NCBI GenBank assembly: GCA_947494565.1
Contig: CANLVG010000007.1
Span: 62,001 to 126,000 of the forward strand
From: an uncultured Flavobacteriaceae bacterium
GTDB taxonomy: Bacteria > Bacteroidota > Bacteroidia > Flavobacteriales > Flavobacteriaceae
Length of the DNA stretch: 64,000 nt
Reading direction: 5' to 3'
Under the pieces are notes generated by a model that was given only the letters and a program-made list of their open reading frames with translations, was not told the DNA's origin and ran no database searches. Positions 37,949-47,128 of this stretch are shown here, in pieces. A program made the translations under genes and the position numbers. How positions within the stretch are numbered: the first letter of the stretch is position 1; each line of letters starts with the position of its first letter.

Positions 37949-38365
37949 TTAGAGCTCATCTGCCTTGGTGCAACAGTTTTCAGTACGGCATTGACAATAC
38001 CTACGGTTGTACAAATGCAGTATGACCAAGGCAATTGAGGGTATATAGATCAGTGCCTCTGCAAGTGCGATGAATTGTAGTTTTTCATTCAAAATGATTC
38101 CGGCCAACAGTGCCCAAAAGCTCCATAAGGCCGGCTTCATCCATTTTTTGGAGGTGTTCTTTACGGACCAAAACACGGCCATGAAGGATATCACAATGAA
38201 AACAATATCCAAAAACCCCCACCAAAGGGGGCTACTATGATGTCCGTGCACATGACCTGTATGGGCTGCGAATAAAAATGGTGTGGCCAAGCAATGCGCA
38301 AGGCAGAGCGTACTGGCCGTCACACCCACGGTGTTGGCATGTAGTGATGGTATTATGGCTTTCAT
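37949..38365 (-). CDS. MerC domain protein
   Basis: 138 residues, MerC-type inner-membrane protein with four hydrophobic segments. The N-terminal Cys motif STLCLAHCLATP is in the first helix, followed by a His-rich loop (HTGHVHGHHSS) and a Cys-rich tail (YCQCRTENCCTK). The founding members import mercuric ion. In Bacteroidota, MerC-like proteins without other mer genes are common, and the His/Cys clusters suggest handling of some soft metal such as Cu or Zn. It is the last gene of the long minus-strand metal locus, 10 bp from DUF5916. Confidence 0.85.
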   Translation of the reverse strand: MKAIIPSLHANTVGVTASTLCLAHCLATPFLFAAHTGHVHGHHSSPLWWGFLDIVFIVISFMAVFWSVKNTSKKWMKPALWSFWALLAGIILNEKLQFIALAEALIYIPSIALVILHLYNRRYCQCRTENCCTKADEL

Positions 38366-38374
38366 TTCTATGAT

Positions 38375-40630
38375 TTAAAACTGCTTCAAAAAAGTGATTT
38401 TGCTGATGAATTGGGTACTCCGCTGAATGGGATCGAAAACATTGGTTTGGGTGTCGTTGAACACGAGGTAAATGAACGACAGCGGCATATATTCCCAACT
38501 AAAGCGAACGTTCCACCGTCCTTGTTCATCAAAACTATTGTATTGGTAAAAGGTGGATAGCTGTACCCTTGGGTTCAACGCCAAGCGCAAACTTGCCGTA
38601 TAGAGATCGGTATCGAGGTCTTCTTGTGAAACGCCAACTCCATTGATATTGTTATGTTCGTAGTCAGCCGTAAAGGCGATATGGGGCAAAGGTGCATAAC
38701 GCAACCCTGCGGTCACCGTATTTCTGGCGCCATTGTAAAAATTTCCAAAATCATACCGAACGGAACCCGATAGCTTTTTTGACTGGTCTGAGTTATAGCG
38801 AAGTGTATATCGGGTATAGTTATAATCCCCTTGTCCAATTTCGAGACCCAATGGAGCAAAACTGAAATTGATATTTTGCCATGTAGGCGTGAGGGAGGCT
38901 TCAACAAAACTATTGTCCTTAAACCAAGTGTAGATGGGGAAAATATAGAGATTGGATTGTTGAAATTTTCCAAAATCCTCAAAATCATGAAAGTAATTAA
39001 AAAAGACTCCGGGATCCCAACGGCGCACAAAGGGTAACCATTTAGGCCTTAGAATGGCATACCCTCCAGGGCTATGAAGCATGAAATCTTTTTGGGCAAC
39101 AAATCCCATATCCGGGGCGTAATCAGGACTTACAAAATCAGTAATATATCCCATGTAATATTTATTGGTTCTTGAGGTAGCTCCTATTCTTCCAGCAAAA
39201 CCGTTATCTTCCGTCTCACTATCGAGTGAAGTAGATAGTAGATAGGTCAATGTAAGATCTGGTTTTGGACGAATCAATCCATCAATTGAAATAGTGGTGT
39301 TATCCTGGCTTTCGACACCCAAATCACGTAAAGAATCATCCAACCGATAAGTGACCATGGCCCCAATATTATTTTCCTCACCATAATTCTGGGTATAACG
39401 TGCCACACCAAACGTACTTCCCGGGCTGTCATCCGTTTCCCTTTGACGAACCGCCAATGCGGCTATGGTTCGGTTTTCGTCTCGATCAGTATACCGGGCG
39501 CCGGCATCCAAGGGCGCGGGGGAAGCATTAAAGCTATTGGAGAGACCTATGGTGCGACTGAAAAATGGCCGTACCCTAGAGCCACCTGCACCTGCCCAAA
39601 TACCGGAATTTTCTAAAAAGAACTGCCGCCGTTCGGGAAAGAAGATATTAAAGCGTTCCAAGTTGTTTACCGCTCGATCCACATCTGCCTGCGCAAAATC
39701 GGTATTTATGGTCAAGTCGAGTACGGCGTTCGGGTTAATAGCCCATTTGACATCGCCCCCGACCTTTGGCTCATTTATTTTATCGGTCACGATGTCACCC
39801 GTTTTGTTTTCGTCATACTGAAATAGTGCATACGGTTCTATTCTGATGTTCGCTGATGGCGGAGGTACCTTTAAGCCCGTAAGTTTGGCGGCATAGATCA
39901 TGCGGTTTTCAGAAAATGACTGAGGGATATCAGGGAAAACGGTTTTTTCATAGTCTTTACGTGCCAAGCGGAAAAAAGTAATCCCCCATTCTATAGGAAC
40001 ACCTTCTAAGGGTTTGTCATACCGAATCGATTTGAAGGGAATGGCGAATTCCGCATAATACCCCTTATCGGTTCGCTGGGTGCGAACACGCCATAAAGCG
40101 TTCCAGTCTTCATCTCTATTGCGATCGTTAAAACTCTGTAGGTCTTGTTGATTCCCATAGGGTGTGGTTTGAAAGGAAACGGCATATTGTTTCGTATTCT
40201 GCGCGTCGATTTGAATGCCGAAGACATCATTTTCAAGCCCATTGAAATCTCGACTCAAATCTTGCATTCGAATGCCTTTTTTACCAAGGGAATCCTTGGC
40301 AAAGACCCCAAAATAAAGATTCTTATCATCGTAAAGGATGCGTACTTCGGTAGGATTTTTAATGGTTCCGCCTTGAACAGGCTCTACCCTGAAAAAATCG
40401 GTAACGGGTTTTGCTATCTTCCAATCGGATTCGTCCAAGCGCCCATCAATGTTCATTTCCGAGGTCGTCTTGAAAGCCTGAATCTCTACAGGAATTTTAG
40501 GGGGTGGGAAATTGCCATCTTCTTGGGCAAAAATAGCGGGCCCTGAAAGACTTGCTAGTACAAATACAATTCTGCTGGGCCTCTTTTTGAGTCTTAGGAA
40601 TATACGGAATAGTAAAAGTGTATTTCTCAT
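38375..40630 (-). CDS. DUF5916 outer-membrane protein with CBM9-like N domain
   Basis: 751 residues with an export signal (IVFVLASLSGPAIFAQ). The N-terminal domain (about 45-210) is CBM9-like (MNIDGRLDESDWKIAKPVTD, VRILYDDKNLYFGVFAKDS). The DUF5916 part (about 230-751) has ADVDRAVNNLERFNIFFPER followed by repeated amphipathic strands ending in KITFLKQF, the form of an outer-membrane beta-barrel. Function unknown. Its place behind the TonB/ABC genes suggests a role in the same uptake or export pathway. Confidence 0.85.
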   Translation of the reverse strand: MRNTLLLFRIFLRLKKRPSRIVFVLASLSGPAIFAQEDGNFPPPKIPVEIQAFKTTSEMNIDGRLDESDWKIAKPVTDFFRVEPVQGGTIKNPTEVRILYDDKNLYFGVFAKDSLGKKGIRMQDLSRDFNGLENDVFGIQIDAQNTKQYAVSFQTTPYGNQQDLQSFNDRNRDEDWNALWRVRTQRTDKGYYAEFAIPFKSIRYDKPLEGVPIEWGITFFRLARKDYEKTVFPDIPQSFSENRMIYAAKLTGLKVPPPSANIRIEPYALFQYDENKTGDIVTDKINEPKVGGDVKWAINPNAVLDLTINTDFAQADVDRAVNNLERFNIFFPERRQFFLENSGIWAGAGGSRVRPFFSRTIGLSNSFNASPAPLDAGARYTDRDENRTIAALAVRQRETDDSPGSTFGVARYTQNYGEENNIGAMVTYRLDDSLRDLGVESQDNTTISIDGLIRPKPDLTLTYLLSTSLDSETEDNGFAGRIGATSRTNKYYMGYITDFVSPDYAPDMGFVAQKDFMLHSPGGYAILRPKWLPFVRRWDPGVFFNYFHDFEDFGKFQQSNLYIFPIYTWFKDNSFVEASLTPTWQNINFSFAPLGLEIGQGDYNYTRYTLRYNSDQSKKLSGSVRYDFGNFYNGARNTVTAGLRYAPLPHIAFTADYEHNNINGVGVSQEDLDTDLYTASLRLALNPRVQLSTFYQYNSFDEQGRWNVRFSWEYMPLSFIYLVFNDTQTNVFDPIQRSTQFISKITFLKQF

Positions 40631-40638
40631 TTTGAATT

Positions 40639-42069
40639 CTATTGGTTTTTCATTTTGATAAAGCCCACCAAAAAAGCGATCAATGCCATGACCCCGGATT
40701 TGGCCAAGCTTGTCCCGACCCCGTATAGATTCGAATGCGTTGGTGGTATTTTAAATGAGGGAAGATTTGAATAGTCTTCAAGTTGTATTGGGTGGTCCCA
40801 AAAGAGTTTCTCAAAGTAGAAATCCGTAATATCCCCATGAAAATGGGTGAGCGCTTTTTGAAACTGAAGGAAAGTTTCCAAATCGGTTTTGGCTACCTGA
40901 GCGAATAGATGCTGTAAGTTTACGGAAGGACTCAGCCAATGAAATCCCTTTGTCCACCGACTTCTTTTTTCGACTTCAAGATTGTATCGAGTGACCTCCT
41001 GGTTGCTGTTGATATCCTTTAAGGCCGTAAATGCGGCATAGGCCTTGGCGGGCATGTTGTGGTGTATCAGGCTGTCGCTGGCGGCTAGACCCGGTTCGTG
41101 GGAAAGAAATTCCATAATCACTTCCCGTGATTCGTTTTCATCATTTTCGTTTTCCAGACCGGTACGTCGGGTGAGTCCTGCTAAAGTCGTGCTGCTCAAT
41201 GGGTATTTCGTAGTTACGATGATGTTGAGCAATGCGGGAACGACAATCAGGAATAATAGCCATAAACCGGCCGCTATCATGGCATTAAAGGCCGAACTTT
41301 TGCGAAAGCTGATGATTAGAAATAGTAGGGCAAACCAAAACGCGCAATAGGTGACTACCCCCAAAATCCAAATGATTGCGGGAATTCTATTTTCCGCATC
41401 CAAAAGGTCGCCTGAAGCAAATAACCCGATGAAGGAAATGAGCAAGGCAAGTCCGGTGATGATCGTAAAATAGAACAATAGGCGTAACAGTATGATTTTT
41501 CCAATACTGACGGATTGCACTTGTAAGAGGGGCAATGTTCCATTCTCTTTTTCTGCGGAAAATGAGCTGTAACAAAAAACAATAATCAAAAGGGGAAATA
41601 GGTATATGAGTACGAATGACAGGTCAAAGTTGCCTGCCAATAGGTTCACCGGGTTGGCCAGTTCATTTTCAAAAAGTTGATAATGAAGACTCATACCCGT
41701 TAAGCGGTAATAATACCGAAATAAGTCACGTTGACCAATGGCCAACGCAGCATAGTCGTGCGGAGGTAGAATTGCATGATAGCCATGACGAAACCAAGCG
41801 AATTCAGGGCGCGAGGCGATATCATGCATCTGTTCTTGTGCCGAAGATTCTAGGGCACCTTTGAAACTGTCCCTATAGGAGGAAAATTCCACATCTTCCA
41901 GATCCGTAATGGTTACAATCGTCTCTCGCTGTGCATCTATTTCCGATTGTCCATAGTAAATGGCATAGAGTCCGAAAACAAAGGACGCCAGGAGCATGAC
42001 CACTTGGTAGCGGTTTCGAACAAAGGTCTTCCATTCGTATTTCAGTATTGTTTTGGAAATTGTGTTCAT
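40639..42069 (-). CDS. ABC-2 type permease, DUF3526, copy B2
   Basis: 476 residues from ATG 42069, which overlaps the previous stop by ATGA; an earlier start at 42129 lies inside the neighbour. About six membrane helices with a large extracytoplasmic loop (about 60-170). The family segment is LLIIVFCYSSFSAEKENGTL followed by LLQVQS, ahead of the transmembrane core. It is a paralogue of the permease at 47129 (shared LFGSFDLAF/LAGNFDLSF and YLLPLLI/YLFPLLI blocks). It should dimerise with copy A2. No second ATPase is present, so it probably shares the one at 49965. Confidence 0.82.
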   Translation of the reverse strand: MNTISKTILKYEWKTFVRNRYQVVMLLASFVFGLYAIYYGQSEIDAQRETIVTITDLEDVEFSSYRDSFKGALESSAQEQMHDIASRPEFAWFRHGYHAILPPHDYAALAIGQRDLFRYYYRLTGMSLHYQLFENELANPVNLLAGNFDLSFVLIYLFPLLIIVFCYSSFSAEKENGTLPLLQVQSVSIGKIILLRLLFYFTIITGLALLISFIGLFASGDLLDAENRIPAIIWILGVVTYCAFWFALLFLIISFRKSSAFNAMIAAGLWLLFLIVVPALLNIIVTTKYPLSSTTLAGLTRRTGLENENDENESREVIMEFLSHEPGLAASDSLIHHNMPAKAYAAFTALKDINSNQEVTRYNLEVEKRSRWTKGFHWLSPSVNLQHLFAQVAKTDLETFLQFQKALTHFHGDITDFYFEKLFWDHPIQLEDYSNLPSFKIPPTHSNLYGVGTSLAKSGVMALIAFLVGFIKMKNQ

Positions 42070-43499
42070 AACGGCGTTTTCTTTTTTTGGTCTACCTGGT
42101 TTAGAAGCACCAGTATGGTCGAGATCCATATCATTAGGGAGGCGAGTTCGACCTTGTAGTTGCTAATTGCCTTGATGGCAGTGGGCGATCGATACGAAAA
42201 GTCTGCGATGCCTTCCCATAAAGACTTTCCTGCCTTGTACTCATAGAACTCCCCATACTTGGAATTCTGAGCCATATCGTCGTTCATTCGTTTCACCAAA
42301 TTCCTGCGATATTCCTCGACTTCATCTTCAAAGTGCATACTGGTGTGAATATCGGTGCCCGAAAGCCCCATAGAAAGGTGCTGTATCGCCAAGTATGGGT
42401 TGATTAGGCTTCCGATACTTCCCAAACGGTTCTGTTTGTGAAAAATGCCCCTTAAATTTTGGAGATGATGGTCATAGATTTTATTACCGTACTCTTCGCC
42501 AGCCTGCATGCTCACACCGTCAAAATTGAACGGTAGTTGCTGTATCGAATCGACATGGTATTCTTCTAAAAATTCTTTTTCCAATTGGGCCATTCGAACG
42601 GAACGTGAAGTGTTTCCGTCAAGTCCATTATCGATGTCATGCTGTATTTGGGTCTTGAATAAACGCATTGATGGGAGCTTATAAAAGCTCTCACCCATAT
42701 TCGCCAATGCTTTTGGCATTAGCATGGTAAAAAAGATCCAAAACGTCAGTAAAGTCAGTAAGGCGTTCCTTCCTGTTGCGGATTTTAGGGACACCCACAC
42801 TGAAAAAGAAATAAATAGAAAAAGGTAACTGCTGTATAACAACAGTAGAAACAGGAGTCTAGTTCCCATATCGAGGAGCGCATCAGAATCTACTCCAGAT
42901 TGGGAAAGTAGTATGACACCGAGCAAGAAAGGTGTTAAGAGTACCAAGAGCATGAGGAGATAGGCCAGTATCTTTCCATAGGCCAATGCCCTAAACGATA
43001 TGCCCTGGCTTATCAACAAACGCAAGGTGCCACTCTCCCGTTCTTTAGTAAAGGAAGCGAATGCCAAGAAAATAATGAGCAAAGGAAGGAGTACTTGCAG
43101 GACCAAAGCACCGCTCAATTCACCAAACCGTATCATGCTACTATGATCCTGGGCGGGCCTGAACATGAATTCGTGTTGGTAATGTGCTTCTAAATACACA
43201 GAGGTTCCAGTGAAGGTGTCCAATCCGAAATCGAACATGCTGAAAACGGTTTTCGGTTTGAATGCGAAAGTTCCGTAATGGGCGGCAATATGTGGGTGTT
43301 TATCTCCCTGACCCAGCCATTCTTTTCTTTTTTCATCCTGTGTCCGTATGATGGTCCTTTCCTGTTGCTTATACGAGAGATATCCTGCGAATAAGGCTAT
43401 TCCCAATAGTGCCGAAATCAATACCCCAAGGGATACTACGAGTTTTTCCCTTAGGGCTATCTTGATTTCGTTCTTTGCTATACGTACCAGTTTAGACAT
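42066..43499 (-). CDS. ABC-2 type permease, DUF3526, copy A2
   Basis: 477 residues, N-terminal membrane helix, a long periplasmic domain, then five to six helices. It is a paralogue of the permease at 48562: AAHYGTFAFKPK, FTGTSVYLEAH and LAFASFTKERESGTLRLL match AAHYGTYAFKPK, YAGTSIFLEAH and LGYNSFTKEREMGTLTLL. It ends in an ATGA overlap with copy B2 and follows the DUF4374-like gene by 10 bp, so it belongs to the same operon. The substrate is not identifiable; related NosY-type permeases act in metal cofactor handling. Confidence 0.82.
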   Translation of the reverse strand: MSKLVRIAKNEIKIALREKLVVSLGVLISALLGIALFAGYLSYKQQERTIIRTQDEKRKEWLGQGDKHPHIAAHYGTFAFKPKTVFSMFDFGLDTFTGTSVYLEAHYQHEFMFRPAQDHSSMIRFGELSGALVLQVLLPLLIIFLAFASFTKERESGTLRLLISQGISFRALAYGKILAYLLMLLVLLTPFLLGVILLSQSGVDSDALLDMGTRLLFLLLLYSSYLFLFISFSVWVSLKSATGRNALLTLLTFWIFFTMLMPKALANMGESFYKLPSMRLFKTQIQHDIDNGLDGNTSRSVRMAQLEKEFLEEYHVDSIQQLPFNFDGVSMQAGEEYGNKIYDHHLQNLRGIFHKQNRLGSIGSLINPYLAIQHLSMGLSGTDIHTSMHFEDEVEEYRRNLVKRMNDDMAQNSKYGEFYEYKAGKSLWEGIADFSYRSPTAIKAISNYKVELASLMIWISTILVLLNQVDQKKKTPL

Positions 43500-43509
43500 G
43501 ATCCCTTGC

Positions 43510-44772
43510 TCAATCCAGTGTTTCCAATCCGTTTACGTAACCGCCTGTTGAAACGAATTTCTTGCTTGTGGAGTTGGTCGCCCCATTAAAACTGTATACG
43601 GCGTTCTCATCGTTGGTAGCATTGGTGAACAACAACTCTTCTCCATCCAAAGGGCGAATGATCATTCCCCTTGAGCCGTAGGTTGTAGGAAGTCCGGGCA
43701 CCGCACCTACACTGGTTCCGTTTAGTAGATCTATTTCATAATAGGTGAACTGCGGTTCGCCTGTTTGGAATTCGAAAAAATCATTCTCGTCCTCGACCTT
43801 GGATGTAAAGGCACGTCCATCGGGCATTAAATAGACCCCCCAACAGACATTACCCGTTGCGGTTTCCATATCCATAAAATAATCTGAATCAAAATCGGTC
43901 TCCCCATTGGCAATCTTTAAAAGGCCACTCGGACTGGCACCTCCGCTCAGGGTAGTACCCAGACCTTGTACATAGATATCGCCATTCTCGGCCTTTACCA
44001 TTCCGGTGTTGGCAGCCTGACCTCCGAAAACCATACCTGTTCTTGCATCGGAAAGTATTTTCTCAACCGTTCTTGAATTTAGATCGATTACGGCAACATA
44101 GGCAGAATCGTTTACGGGCACAAAGTTGTTCTCGTAATGGACTCCCATAAACAGTTTGTCATCACGTTCCATCATATCGAGGTAGTAGGTGCGTATTGCT
44201 TCTGGAAAACGGCTCGTCACATCGCTCAGGGGTACTTCGTCGGTAATGCGCATGGTAGTAGGGTCGAATACGATCACCTTTGAAATGCCTCCGGCCACGG
44301 AGCCGTAAGCCACGGTTTCACTTTCAAAGTACAGGGTTGAGAAAACGTTCGCGCCAGGAACCACGATGCGTTCCTCTTCCACAGTATTACCTTCAGCATC
44401 AAAGACATATTTCACCAGTGTTGCGGGCGCTCCAAAAGGAGAGGTGTATAGCGCCTTGTTATACGATACGGTACCCGCCCCAGAACCTGCAGCTAGTTCT
44501 GTCGCCTCATCATTACCGATCGTATCGAAATCTAAGTCGGTCAATCCTTGTACATAAGTGGTCTGGTTAGGGAAAGCTCCGCCTACCGTAGAGAGCCCAA
44601 AATTGATGACAACAGGATCCGGCTCAGGTTCAGGATCTGGTGTGGCATCGGGCGTAGGAGTAACGTCTGCCACCGGGGGCGCATTGTCGTCGCCACTGCA
44701 ACCGATGGAGATAATTCCTATGAATAACAGGGTAATCAGAAGTTGACCATTTTTTAAGAGTACTTTTTTCAT
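43510..44772 (-). CDS. DUF4374-like surface lipoprotein, TonB receptor partner
   Basis: 420 residues. Lipoprotein signal LFIGIISIGC-SGDDN, then a Pro/Asp/Glu/Thr-rich spacer (TPTPDATPDPEPEPDP) typical of surface-exposed Bacteroidota lipoproteins. The body is a beta-propeller (repeats such as TGMVKAENGDIYVQGLGTTL) of the DUF4374 type. DUF4374 includes XusB, the siderophore-binding partner of TonB receptor XusA in Bacteroides. It lies 18 bp after the receptor gene, so a ligand-capturing role for this receptor is likely. Family assignment is by pattern only. Confidence 0.65.
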   Translation of the reverse strand: MKKVLLKNGQLLITLLFIGIISIGCSGDDNAPPVADVTPTPDATPDPEPEPDPVVINFGLSTVGGAFPNQTTYVQGLTDLDFDTIGNDEATELAAGSGAGTVSYNKALYTSPFGAPATLVKYVFDAEGNTVEEERIVVPGANVFSTLYFESETVAYGSVAGGISKVIVFDPTTMRITDEVPLSDVTSRFPEAIRTYYLDMMERDDKLFMGVHYENNFVPVNDSAYVAVIDLNSRTVEKILSDARTGMVFGGQAANTGMVKAENGDIYVQGLGTTLSGGASPSGLLKIANGETDFDSDYFMDMETATGNVCWGVYLMPDGRAFTSKVEDENDFFEFQTGEPQFTYYEIDLLNGTSVGAVPGLPTTYGSRGMIIRPLDGEELLFTNATNDENAVYSFNGATNSTSKKFVSTGGYVNGLETLD

Positions 44773-44790
44773 TTTGTTTTTATTTAAGTG

Positions 44791-47127
44791 TTATAATCGA
44801 TTTAAAAATGTTCTTAGGGTTATGTAAAAAGCCCTGCCCGGGCGTTGCACGCTAAAGTTGTCAAATACCTTTTCATTCAACAGGTTGGTACACTCTAGGG
44901 ATAGGGAGGCCTTGTTTTTCAATAGTGCAATGGATGCCCCGATATTCTGTACGAATTGTGAGGGAATGCTGTTCTTGAAATCCCTATTGCCATCAACTTC
45001 CCAGAACAGGAAAAACTCATTTACATAGCTGCCGGACCACCAGGCCGAGAATATATTCCCTGAACCGAACAAGTCCTTCTTGTTAAAGCGTACTTCGGCA
45101 TTACCGAACAGATACGGAATATTGGGGAGGCGTGCATTGAAGTAGCGTTCGTCAACTGTTCCAGTGACACTTTTCGGAGAACGGTTTCTCAGATCTTGAT
45201 AGGTAGCATTAGCGGTAATCTCTAGAAAATTGAGCGGCCGTAAACGAAATTCCATGTCTGCGCCCAAAGTCCTGGCCTTTAAAAGGTTTTGATATTGAGC
45301 AAAAAATTGCGAGGTTCTTAACCAGATAATATTATCCGTATCACGATAAAAAAAGTTGGTCTCCCAATCGATTTTTGTAGCGTTCAATTGTATTCCAAGA
45401 TTCAGATTATGACTTTGTTCTGGTTCAAGAAAGGGGTTTGGTCTGGTTAAAGTGAAATCACCAAACAATTCAAACTCGTCTGGAAGTCTTGTGGCGTATT
45501 CGTAAGAGGTTTTTATTAAAAATTTATCCGTCATGCGATATCGCAAGGACTGTAAAAACCCAAGATTGGAAACCTCTTGTTGGTTCGGAATGAACTCAAG
45601 GTTTTGAATAGCATATCCCTCTGCATTCAACCAGAAGTGCTTCACTGCGGAATAGCTCACCAACTTTTTCGAAAAATTGTGCTCGTAGGCCAGTCCGGTA
45701 GCATTTTTAAAAAGAACGGTAGGATTGGCAAAAAAGTCCTCTCCGTAAAATTGGGCGGCTATCGGGTCTTCACCAATTCTCCTGAACCAAGCCGAGAATA
45801 CATTGAGCGTGAACTTTCCTTTTTCCCATGGGGCATTCGTTACATTAAACCTCTGGAGCAGATTTTTACTATTGAGTTCCAAGAGATTTCTAGAGGTCGA
45901 AATTTCACCGCCGTCGGTTCGTCGGTCAAAGACTTTTCCGTCCCAGGTGTAGACGTTTAGCGTAGTATCTATGAAATGCCCCCGGGTTTGATTATAAGCT
46001 CCGTACCATTTTACGTCGGTTTTCTTGAATACGTCTCTTTTCTGATAATCAATAGAAGTGCTTACCGTAGTTTCATCATAGGTCACCTCTCCATACGGCT
46101 GGGCCATGATGGCATTGTGCTGAATATCATCTTCCATGCCCGAATAACGGACGCTAAGAAGCAGTCGGTCGGCATAGGGTTTGTCAAGGACGCCTCCGTA
46201 CAATCCTGCCAAAAAATTTGAAAAACCATCGTGAAATCGTTCTGCCGTGGCCGGATTCGGATTGCCAAATTCATCTGGAATCTCGATATCGACCTCGTAG
46301 TTATTATCGGAATGGTTAAAAAAGGAATTGACACCGATCATCCATTGCTTCTTCGGATGTGTCCATTGCGCATTCAGATTGATTTTATGACTATTGAACG
46401 ACCCGCCGGAATACGAAGCATCCAAATAATCGCCATTGGATTTTCGCGTAATGATATTGATGCCTCCACCCAAGGCATCTGCTCCTAGATGCACGGGAAC
46501 CACTCCTTTATATACTTCGATTTGATCCATGAGACTGGCGGGAAGCACATTTAACCCTAAGCCAGAGCCATAGTATGATAGCGGGATGCCATCTAAAAAG
46601 AAGGGAACCGATTTACCGGTCATCCCGTTGAGATATACCTCCGCATTGCTGCCAAAACCTCCGGTCTGTCGAACGACCACTCCTGGAACTTGTTTAATAA
46701 TATCACTTGTGTTGGTATTTCGAACAAGAAATCGTTCCGTCTGGACAACGGAAACATCGAAGGTGCTTTCCCGAAGTTCTTGTGTTTTCGTTTTACCGGT
46801 TACGGTCACCCCATCCAAGGCCTCGGTCTCTTCCGAAAGAACCACCCTTATTTGAACGGATTGCCTTTCTTCTATATCCATTTTCTTGAGTTGGGTCTGA
46901 TAACCGATGGAAGAAAACCGCAACGTAAGTTCTCCTACGTTGTTGATGGATAAACGGAAATACCCAGATTCATCAGTACTCGTATACGCTTCTTTCGGAA
47001 GCAATTGCACGGTAACGCCCAGGAGCGGAATATCGTTTTGATCCACGACCAGTCCTGAAACAAGTATATCTTGACACCATACCGCGTGGGATGTGATCGT
47101 AAAAAAGAGGATGAGGGTTCGAATCAT
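44791..47127 (-). CDS. TonB-dependent outer-membrane receptor, siderophore/metal type
   Basis: 778 residues. Signal peptide (ILFFTITSHAVWCQ); carboxypeptidase-like N domain (about 22-100, VSGLVVDQNDIPLLGVTVQL); plug domain (about 120-230, IIKQVPGVVVRQTGGFGSNA, VYLNGMTG); a beta-barrel ending with an aromatic-rich last strand (GRAFYITLRTFLNRL). It is not of SusC size, so a siderophore, heme or metal-complex receptor rather than a glycan one. It starts 1 bp from the permease before it and is followed by the DUF4374-like lipoprotein. Confidence 0.9.
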   Translation of the reverse strand: MIRTLILFFTITSHAVWCQDILVSGLVVDQNDIPLLGVTVQLLPKEAYTSTDESGYFRLSINNVGELTLRFSSIGYQTQLKKMDIEERQSVQIRVVLSEETEALDGVTVTGKTKTQELRESTFDVSVVQTERFLVRNTNTSDIIKQVPGVVVRQTGGFGSNAEVYLNGMTGKSVPFFLDGIPLSYYGSGLGLNVLPASLMDQIEVYKGVVPVHLGADALGGGINIITRKSNGDYLDASYSGGSFNSHKINLNAQWTHPKKQWMIGVNSFFNHSDNNYEVDIEIPDEFGNPNPATAERFHDGFSNFLAGLYGGVLDKPYADRLLLSVRYSGMEDDIQHNAIMAQPYGEVTYDETTVSTSIDYQKRDVFKKTDVKWYGAYNQTRGHFIDTTLNVYTWDGKVFDRRTDGGEISTSRNLLELNSKNLLQRFNVTNAPWEKGKFTLNVFSAWFRRIGEDPIAAQFYGEDFFANPTVLFKNATGLAYEHNFSKKLVSYSAVKHFWLNAEGYAIQNLEFIPNQQEVSNLGFLQSLRYRMTDKFLIKTSYEYATRLPDEFELFGDFTLTRPNPFLEPEQSHNLNLGIQLNATKIDWETNFFYRDTDNIIWLRTSQFFAQYQNLLKARTLGADMEFRLRPLNFLEITANATYQDLRNRSPKSVTGTVDERYFNARLPNIPYLFGNAEVRFNKKDLFGSGNIFSAWWSGSYVNEFFLFWEVDGNRDFKNSIPSQFVQNIGASIALLKNKASLSLECTNLLNEKVFDNFSVQRPGRAFYITLRTFLNRL

Positions 47128-47128
47128 T